Assembly: GCA_030697205.1 (NCBI GenBank)
Contig: JAUYQP010000034.1
Coordinates: forward strand, 62,001-126,000
Direction of reading: 5' to 3'
DNA from: Mycobacteriales bacterium
Lineage (GTDB): Bacteria; Actinomycetota; Actinomycetes; Mycobacteriales; SCTD01
Length of the DNA: 64,000 nucleotides
Part shown: positions 58,511 through 64,000 of the stretch, one piece after another
Layout: every line of letters begins with the position of its first letter
Position numbering within the stretch: the first letter of the stretch is position 1
Program-made: the position numbers and the translations under genes
The notes under the pieces: generated by a model
Databases searched by the model: none
What the model was told of the DNA's origin: nothing
What the model saw: only the letters and a program-made list of their open reading frames with translations

Positions 58511-59845
58511 TCAGCCCAGGGAGGCGGTCGCGAGCGCGGGGTCCGCCACGAACGCGCGGATGCACTGCACGACGTAGTCGAGCATCTCGTCGGTGAGCCC
58601 CGGGTAGACACCGACCCAGAAGGTCTGGTCGGTGACGATGTCGGCATTGGTCATGTCGCCGACGACCCGGCACTCGATGTTCGCGTAGGCCGGCTGCCGC
58701 AGCAGGTTGCCGCCGAAGAGCTGGCGGGTACCGATCTTCTTCGCGTCGAGGTACTGCACCATGTCGTGGCGCGAGAAGTGGCTGCCCGGCTGGATGGTGA
58801 TGGCGAAGCCGAACCAGCTCGGCTCGCTGTGGGGGGTGGCCCTCGGCATGATGAGGCAGTCGAGGTCCTCGAGCCCATCATGCAGCGTCTGCCAGTTGCG
58901 GTTGCGTGCCTTGACGAAGCCCTCGAGCTTGGGCATCTGCGCGAGGCCCACGGCAGCCTGCATGTCGCTGGCCTTGAGGTTGTAGCCGATGTGGCTGTAG
59001 GTGTACTTGTGGTCGTAGCCGAAGGGCAGCGTGCCCAGCTGCCACTGGAAGCGCTTGCCGCAGGTGTCGTCGCACCCGGTCTCGCACCAGCAGTCGCGAC
59101 CCCAGTCACGGAAACTCTCGACCAGCCGCTTGAGCTTGGCGCGCTTGATCATGACCGCGCCGCCCTCGCCCATGGTGATGTGGTGGGCAGGGTAGAAGCT
59201 CACCGTCGACAGGTCACCGAAGGTCCCGGTGAGCTTGCCCTTGTAGCGGGCACCGAGGGCGTCGCAGTTGTCCTCGACGACCCACAGGCCGTGCTCCTTG
59301 GCGAGCTTGGTGACGGCCGCGACGTCGAACGGGTTACCGAGCGTGTGGGCCATCATGATGGCCTTCGTCTTGGGCGAGATGGCATCGGCAAGGCGCTCGG
59401 ACTGCACGTCGTAGGTGCCGAGCTCGATGTCGAGGAACACCGGCACGAGGCGGTTCTGGATGATCGGGTTGACCGTGGTCGGGAAGCCGGCCGCGACCGT
59501 GATCACCTCGTCGCCCGGCTTGAGCCGGCGGTCACCGAGCTGCGGCGAGGTCAGGGCCGACAGGGCCACGAGGTTGGCCGAGGAGCCCGAGTTGACGATG
59601 AAGGTGTCGCGCACGCCGAGGTAGTCGGTGAAGACCTTCTCGAAAGCGGTGGAGAAGCGGCCTGCGGTGAGCCAGAAGTCGAGGCCCGAGTCGACGAGGT
59701 AGCTCATCTCGTCGCCGTCGAAGACCTTGCCCGAGACGGGGACGGGGGACTCCCCCGGCACGAAGGTGCGCTCGGGGAAGGCTTCGCTGTGATACTCCCG
59801 GGTCAGCTGGAGGATCTGCTCACGGAGCTCGGCGGCGCGGGTCAA
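58511..59845 (-). CDS. rfbH: RfbH, CDP-6-deoxy-xylo-4-hexulose-3-dehydrase (E1)
   Basis: This 444-aa enzyme of the DegT/DnrJ aminotransferase fold has [17 protein letters not shown] and [16 protein letters not shown]. The PLP Lys is replaced by His in [14 protein letters not shown], the hallmark of the E1 dehydrase. A cysteine-rich segment, [15 protein letters not shown], binds the [2Fe-2S] cluster. It removes the 3-OH of CDP-4-keto-6-deoxyglucose. I chose TTG 59845 (AGGA upstream, family-like N-terminus) over ATG 59920. The cytidylyltransferase and dehydratase for its substrate are not in the window. Confidence 0.92.
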   Translation of the reverse strand: MTRAAELREQILQLTREYHSEAFPERTFVPGESPVPVSGKVFDGDEMSYLVDSGLDFWLTAGRFSTAFEKVFTDYLGVRDTFIVNSGSSANLVALSALTSPQLGDRRLKPGDEVITVAAGFPTTVNPIIQNRLVPVFLDIELGTYDVQSERLADAISPKTKAIMMAHTLGNPFDVAAVTKLAKEHGLWVVEDNCDALGARYKGKLTGTFGDLSTVSFYPAHHITMGEGGAVMIKRAKLKRLVESFRDWGRDCWCETGCDDTCGKRFQWQLGTLPFGYDHKYTYSHIGYNLKASDMQAAVGLAQMPKLEGFVKARNRNWQTLHDGLEDLDCLIMPRATPHSEPSWFGFAITIQPGSHFSRHDMVQYLDAKKIGTRQLFGGNLLRQPAYANIECRVVGDMTNADIVTDQTFWVGVYPGLTDEMLDYVVQCIRAFVADPALATASLG

Positions 59846-59894
59846 TGGAGGTTCCTGTTCAGAGTCGCTGATCGGCCGGTCGGGGATAATTGTC

Positions 59895-60734
59895 TCAGAC
59901 AGCGGTCGCGACGGCCTCACGCGCGTAGGCAGCGGTGCGCTCGACCTGCGCCCGCAGGTCCCTCGGCTCCACGCCGAGCGCCGCGCACGAGCGTAGCCAC
60001 GGCTCCGGGTCGGCGGCGTAGCGGTCGTCGGGCAGCGTCGGGTCGAGCTGGGGCCGCACGATCGGTGAGGTCAGTCCCAGGCACGAGTGGACTGCCTCGG
60101 CGACATCAGCGGCTTCGACCTCCTCGGTCCCTGCCGTGCCCACGCAGACGTCGGTGCCGGCTGCGGCCACGGCCCAGGCAGCGAGGTCGGTCACGTCGAC
60201 GTAGCTGCGGATCACCCGACGGTTGCTCCGCAGCTGCAACGGCTGTCCGCTGAGCCCCTGCTGCACGAGGTCGGTGAGCAGGAACACCTCGGGCTTGGTC
60301 GCATAGGGCCCACCGACGTTGTAGACCCGTGCGACGGCACACCGTCCGCCTGACGCATCACGCAAGACGTGCTCGTCGAGGCGCTTGAGTGCCGCATACG
60401 GGTTGTCGCGCATCCCGCCGGGCTGCTCGGCAGCTCCCGTACTGGCGTAGAACAGCGCCGGCTGGTGGCGGGCCACGGACTGCAGCACGATGTCGGTGAT
60501 GGCGACGTTGGCCGCGACGTAGCGTTCCCAGGAGCCGTCGGCGAGGTGATCGCGCGTCACATAGGCATAGTGCAAGAGGACGTCGTGTGGCACGTCCGGC
60601 AGATCTTCGAGTGCGAGCACGCCCTCACGGGCGCGCGAACCGAAGCAGACGACGTCGTCGCCGCGCTCCCGCAGGAGTGCGGCGGCAGCCCTCCCGAGCC
60701 AGCCCGTCGCACCTGTGACGGCGTAGCGGACCAC
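59895..60734 (-). CDS. NAD-dependent epimerase/dehydratase
   Basis: This 279-aa SDR of the extended type has [17 protein letters not shown] (cofactor), [10 protein letters not shown] (active-site Ser/Thr), a Tyr-Lys pair in [14 protein letters not shown], and VYNVGGPYA later. GTG 60734 overlaps the aldolase stop by 1 base. In a YerE-type cluster it may be the reductase that completes the side chain or the 4-position, like YerF. The substrate is not certain. Confidence 0.78.
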   Translation of the reverse strand: MVRYAVTGATGWLGRAAAALLRERGDDVVCFGSRAREGVLALEDLPDVPHDVLLHYAYVTRDHLADGSWERYVAANVAITDIVLQSVARHQPALFYASTGAAEQPGGMRDNPYAALKRLDEHVLRDASGGRCAVARVYNVGGPYATKPEVFLLTDLVQQGLSGQPLQLRSNRRVIRSYVDVTDLAAWAVAAAGTDVCVGTAGTEEVEAADVAEAVHSCLGLTSPIVRPQLDPTLPDDRYAADPEPWLRSCAALGVEPRDLRAQVERTAAYAREAVATAV

Positions 60735-61552
60735 TACTCGCGAAGCGACGGCGGGAGGAGCCCGCCCCAGCGACCCTCGAGGGCCGACACGCGCTTGTGG
60801 TCCTCGCGCTGCAGCGCGCTGTAGTAGTCGCGCTTGTTGGTCAGCCAGAGCAGCTCGAACTGGATGGCCTCGAGGAAGCCGTCCTCGACCTGCGCCACGC
60901 CCAAGGCGTCCGCGGAGAAGATGACCTTGCGAGTCTCAAAGCGGGTCAGCTTGACCTTCGCGATCTCGCGCAGGGCGGGGATCGAGTCCACCGACACACC
61001 GCCGCCGACCACGAGGTCAAGACCGTTGTCCGCACACAGCTCGGCAATACCGAGGACGTGCTCGGTGACGCGCGGGTCGTTGATGCCGTCGCTGTCGAGA
61101 CCGAGCGATCCCGCGAAGTCGCTGCGCCCGAAGACGATGCCGGCCACGCCAGCCGCGCCCGGGCGGCGAGCGAGCTCGACCATCGCCTCACGGTTCTCGT
61201 AGCCCGTGATCGTTTCGACGTTGAACAGGAACTGGGTGTCGATTGCCTCGTCGACCGAGTACGCCTTGTTCTTCGCCGCGATGTACTTCGACAGGGCGAA
61301 GGGGGTCTCGACCATCGGTGCGATGATGTAGTTGACGCCGATCTGCTTGGCCTCGAACAGGTCGCGCAGTGCCTCGCAACCGCCGATCTTGACCGCGAGG
61401 CCCATGTCGGCCGAGTGCGCGATCTCGACGAGCCGCAGGAGCTCGTCCATGCGGGTGCCCTCGGCCTCGAACTCGGCCTTGACGGAGAGCCAGCCGTACT
61501 TCTCACGGCCCTTGATGAGGATGTCACGCATCTTGCGCTCGGTGGAGTTCAC
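60734..61552 (-). CDS. HpcH/HpaI aldolase/citrate lyase family protein
   Basis: This 272-aa TIM-barrel protein has SVKAEFEAEGTRMDELLRLVE, IIAPMVETPFALSKYIAA (metal-binding Glu), FGRSDFAGSLG (Asp of metal site) and DLVVGGGVSVDS. These enzymes join or split pyruvate-like keto acids and aldehydes. In a sugar operon it could supply the keto-acid donor for the TPP enzyme. GTG 61552 overlaps the HAD gene by 4 bp. Not a typical HpaI by its internal repeat region. Confidence 0.75.
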   Translation of the reverse strand: MNSTERKMRDILIKGREKYGWLSVKAEFEAEGTRMDELLRLVEIAHSADMGLAVKIGGCEALRDLFEAKQIGVNYIIAPMVETPFALSKYIAAKNKAYSVDEAIDTQFLFNVETITGYENREAMVELARRPGAAGVAGIVFGRSDFAGSLGLDSDGINDPRVTEHVLGIAELCADNGLDLVVGGGVSVDSIPALREIAKVKLTRFETRKVIFSADALGVAQVEDGFLEAIQFELLWLTNKRDYYSALQREDHKRVSALEGRWGGLLPPSLRE

Positions 61553-62244
61553 CCGGACAGGTTAGCCGTGTCTGCCCCAGTTGGTGAGGCCTCCCCGAAG
61601 ACGAGCGCCGCGAGCTGGGTGCTGTCACCGCAGAGCAAGGCACCTGGGACTTGGCGAAGGCCTGCTCCGCCGTAGCCGTAGGCCGCGCCGATGAACGACG
61701 TGCCCGAGTGCGTCGCAGCCTCGAGGTCCTCGACGGTGTCGCCGACGAAGAGCACTTCGGCCGGCACCCAGGCTCGCTGGCCGACGAGCCAGGCCAGCGC
61801 GGCGTCCTTGTCCGGGTGCGTGGGCGGCGAGTCGGGGCTCACCGCGGACGACACCCACCGGTCGAGGCCGTGCAGCGCGAGGATTGCCGCTGTCGGCGTG
61901 GACGGCTTGTTGGTGACGACGTGGCAGGTCGTCCCGGCGGCGACCAGGGCATCGAGGAGGTCGACCACCCCGGGGTAGACCGTGCAGCGGCGCCAGCCCT
62001 CGTCGTCGTACAGCCGCCGGAAGGCCCGACCCACCTCGACGACGACCTCGGGGCCTGCCTGCGGGAGGCAGCGTTCGAACAGTGCGGGGACCCGCGCGCC
62101 GATGTGGTCGGCGAACCCGACCAGGTCGTGGCCCGGGGCGGCGACGAGCGCTGCTTCGCGCGCCGCCCACTCGATGCCCGGCCGGGAGTCGACCAGCGTG
62201 CCGTCGAGATCGAAACCGACGGCCGTCCAGCGTGGGCCCGTCAC
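61549..62244 (-). CDS. HAD-superfamily phosphatase
   Basis: This 231-aa HAD protein has motif I VGFDLDGTLVDSR (DxDGT), motif II HVVTNKPSTPT (VTNK), Lys in THPDKDAALAW and motif IV LFVGDTVEDLEAA. It resembles phosphoglycolate phosphatase-like members. It presumably dephosphorylates an intermediate of the donor branch. ATGA/GTGA-type overlaps link it to the TPP enzyme (62241) and the aldolase (61552). Confidence 0.83.
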   Translation of the reverse strand: MTGPRWTAVGFDLDGTLVDSRPGIEWAAREAALVAAPGHDLVGFADHIGARVPALFERCLPQAGPEVVVEVGRAFRRLYDDEGWRRCTVYPGVVDLLDALVAAGTTCHVVTNKPSTPTAAILALHGLDRWVSSAVSPDSPPTHPDKDAALAWLVGQRAWVPAEVLFVGDTVEDLEAATHSGTSFIGAAYGYGGAGLRQVPGALLCGDSTQLAALVFGEASPTGADTANLSG

Positions 62245-64000
62245 GCGGGCAGGTGCGGCAGGACCGCCCGGTGAACGTCGTCAGGGAGCTCCGGCGAGTA
62301 CAGGTGCAGCGGGTTGGACTCCATGCTCCCCTCCGCGGTCACCCGGCTGGTGATCTTCGGGAAGTAGGTCTGCTCCGGGTCGACCGGCACGACGAACAGC
62401 GCCGGCCCGGGGGCGTCGAAGAGCTCCAGGAAGCCGGGATCGGTCGTCCAGTCGACCGGGAGCACGTAGCTCGGGATGCCGAACGACGACGCGAGCGCCT
62501 GCCAGTCGGGGAAGCCCAGTCCCGTGGCGGTGTCACACCCGAGGTAGGAGCCGCCGAAGTAGTTGCGTTGCGTCATGCGGATCGAGGCGTAGCCCTGGTT
62601 GGACAGCACGAAGGTCTTCACCGCCAGGCCGTTGACCGCGACGGTCCCGAGCTCCTGGAGGTTCTGCGCGAAGCCGCCGTCACCCTCGGTGTGGATCACC
62701 CGACGTCCCGGGTGGGCAATGGCGACGCCGATCGCACCGGAGAGGCCGTAACCCATGCTCGCCAGGGACTTGTCGCTGATGATCACCTGGCCAGCGCGCT
62801 GCAGGAACGACTGGTAGAAGACGGTGAAGGCCCCACCACTGGAGCAGGGGACCACGGCGTCGGAAGGCAGCGCGAGCGACGACAGGTCCAGGTAGAAGTC
62901 GTAGGGGTCGATGAAGCCGTCAGCGTGCTTGTTGCCCTCCTCGGACAGCGGCAGGCGCTTGCGTACGTCGTCGGCGAAGGCGAGCCAGCCGTCGGTGTCC
63001 AGCGGGTCGCCCGACACGAGTCCGCGCAGTACCGCGTCAGCGTCGGCCTCGATGCCGAGGTCGACCCGCGGGTGGCCTTTGCTCAGCTCCAGTGGGTCGA
63101 TGTCGACCTGGACGACCGTCGCGAGCGGAGCGAAGCCCTGCCAGTTGAAGCCGGTCTGCTGCAGCCCGAGGCGCGTCCCGAGTGCCACCACGAGGTCGGA
63201 CTGCTGCAGCAGCACGTTGGCTGAGCGCATACCCCAGGTGTTGGGTCGTCCGAGGTAGGTGCGCGCGTCGGCGTCGACGCGGTCCGCACCGTTGTAGGTC
63301 GTCATGAGCGGCACACCGCGTTCGACCAGACGGGGTACGCACTCGGCCGCGGCAGCCCGCGACACGCCACCGCCGAGGAGCACGACCGGCCGTTCGGCGG
63401 CGTCGAGCAGCCGCTGCACCTCCTGCACCTGCGCGTCGCTGGGCGTGGCGCGTGCAGGCCGGTCGGCGCGACCGTCGTCGAGATCGGCGGGCCGCACTGG
63501 CGCGCCCTGCGCGTCGAGGCAGAGCTCGATGAAGACCGGGCCCGGACGCGGCCCGGTGCCGGCCAGCACGATCTCCTCGAAGACCCGGCGCGACACGGGG
63601 CGCTCGACGCGCTCGCTGCGGACCGTGATCGGGGCAAGAATGCTGACGCCGTCGATCTCCTGGATCCCGCGCTGGCGCAGGCCGTCGGTGGCGAGGTCCG
63701 AGCTCTTGACCTGCCCGCCCAGCACGAGGAGCTCCCGGCTCTCCGCGAAGGCGCCCGCTACCGCGGTCACGATGTTGGTCAGGCCCGGCCCGGCTGTGAC
63801 GAGGGCGAACGCGCGCCCCCGCTCGGCGGACTCGTTGAAGTACTCGACCGCCACACCGGCGGCCACCTCGTGCACGGTCGCCACGCAGGTGAAGCGAGTC
63901 CGACAGGAGTCGAGCATGTGCATGCTGTTGCCACCGGCCAGGAAGAAGCAGTGGGTGTAACCCAGCTCGACGAGCCAGTCGGCGAGCACATCGGCGTACT
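62241..64000 (-). CDS. thiamine-diphosphate enzyme, acetolactate synthase-like (partial at window edge)
   Basis: The frame runs open to the window edge; the first visible start (GTG 63989) is probably 1-5 codons inside the protein, which reads YADVLADWLVELGYTHCFF. The PYR-domain Glu is in TVHEVAAGVAVEYF. The central FAD-like region and PP domain follow, with the ThDP motif TEGDGGFAQNLQEL and VLSNQGYASIRMTQ. It resembles YerE, which transfers an acyl unit from a keto acid to a 4-keto-3,6-dideoxy sugar in yersiniose synthesis. The neighbours RfbH and SDR agree. Confidence 0.8.
   Translation of the reverse strand, partial: YADVLADWLVELGYTHCFFLAGGNSMHMLDSCRTRFTCVATVHEVAAGVAVEYFNESAERGRAFALVTAGPGLTNIVTAVAGAFAESRELLVLGGQVKSSDLATDGLRQRGIQEIDGVSILAPITVRSERVERPVSRRVFEEIVLAGTGPRPGPVFIELCLDAQGAPVRPADLDDGRADRPARATPSDAQVQEVQRLLDAAERPVVLLGGGVSRAAAAECVPRLVERGVPLMTTYNGADRVDADARTYLGRPNTWGMRSANVLLQQSDLVVALGTRLGLQQTGFNWQGFAPLATVVQVDIDPLELSKGHPRVDLGIEADADAVLRGLVSGDPLDTDGWLAFADDVRKRLPLSEEGNKHADGFIDPYDFYLDLSSLALPSDAVVPCSSGGAFTVFYQSFLQRAGQVIISDKSLASMGYGLSGAIGVAIAHPGRRVIHTEGDGGFAQNLQELGTVAVNGLAVKTFVLSNQGYASIRMTQRNYFGGSYLGCDTATGLGFPDWQALASSFGIPSYVLPVDWTTDPGFLELFDAPGPALFVVPVDPEQTYFPKITSRVTAEGSMESNPLHLYSPELPDDVHRAVLPHLPA

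Overview
The window is about 64 kb of very GC-rich DNA from an actinomycete (phylum Actinomycetota). The evidence is frequent GTG and TTG starts, chains of ATGA/GTGA stop-start overlaps, and many genes that seem to start right at the mRNA 5' end behind a TANNNT -10 box. LPxTG-type surface proteins, DUF4012 proteins and BY-kinase chain-length regulators add to this. The family is uncertain; Nocardioidaceae or Geodermatophilales-like bacteria would fit. Most of the window is one very large cell-surface polysaccharide locus, interrupted by a regulatory island and a few accessory genes. There are no rRNA or tRNA genes, insertion sequences or CRISPR arrays that I can support.

Layout. (1) 1-2285: a strong hairpin, a tiny protein (copy A of a family seen twice more), a thioredoxin-fold-like protein, a membrane protein, a vapBC-type toxin-antitoxin pair with a clear operator, and a small membrane protein. 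(2) 2799-7068: a tightly overlapping operon of a family 2 glycosyltransferase (GT), a CMP-sugar-synthetase-like enzyme, a 2-hydroxyacid dehydrogenase, a short-chain dehydrogenase (SDR) and a GT. (3) 7037-21179: more GTs, a GT42/MptE-like protein, an O-antigen ligase/polymerase-like membrane protein, an SMP-30 lactonase, acetyltransferases, the ABC exporter pair Wzm/Wzt (Wzt with a C-terminal glycan-binding domain), an SGNH hydrolase and a methyltransferase. (4) 21486-25707: BY-kinase, LPxTG-like surface protein and DUF4012 protein.

(5) 25779-38887: a methyltransferase, an Ala-rich coiled-coil protein pair, a diguanylate cyclase, a HicB-like antitoxin, a DUF234 ATPase and an EAL protein. Two copies of an unrecognised two-gene unit (a tiny protein overlapping a roughly 105-aa protein) flank a LuxR-type response regulator. 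Next to them an overlapping subtilase, membrane-sensor and histidine-kinase operon. (6) 39006-44956: a tiny protein, a GT, two small zinc-ribbon-like proteins, a second DUF4012 protein, a second LPxTG protein and gmd. (7) 45191-51293: a visibly less GC-rich serotype-like cassette with Wzy-like and Wzx-like membrane proteins, two acetyltransferases and two GTs, followed by a gene-poor scar. (8) 52040-57864: a second BY-kinase, fcl, a small membrane protein, a degenerate SGNH protein, a second gmd-like gene, a decayed fcl remnant and a WecG/TagA-type GT. (9) 57889-64000: a leftward operon of a TPP enzyme, HAD phosphatase, HpcH/HpaI-type aldolase, NAD-epimerase, RfbH (3-dehydrase) and a NUDIX hydrolase, which suggests a branched 3,6-dideoxy sugar.

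How the parts fit. Sugar nucleotides are made by gmd/fcl (GDP-fucose type), the cytidylyltransferase module (CMP-sugar type) and the RfbH/TPP module (probably CDP-3,6-dideoxy-branched sugar). Many GTs assemble the chains. Both Wzm/Wzt and Wzx/Wzy routes are present. BY-kinases, LPxTG proteins and DUF4012 proteins recur together and may control or display the polymer at the cell wall. The least explained parts are the small-protein pairs around the two-component/c-di-GMP island, and the aldolase-HAD-TPP branch of the dideoxy-sugar cluster.
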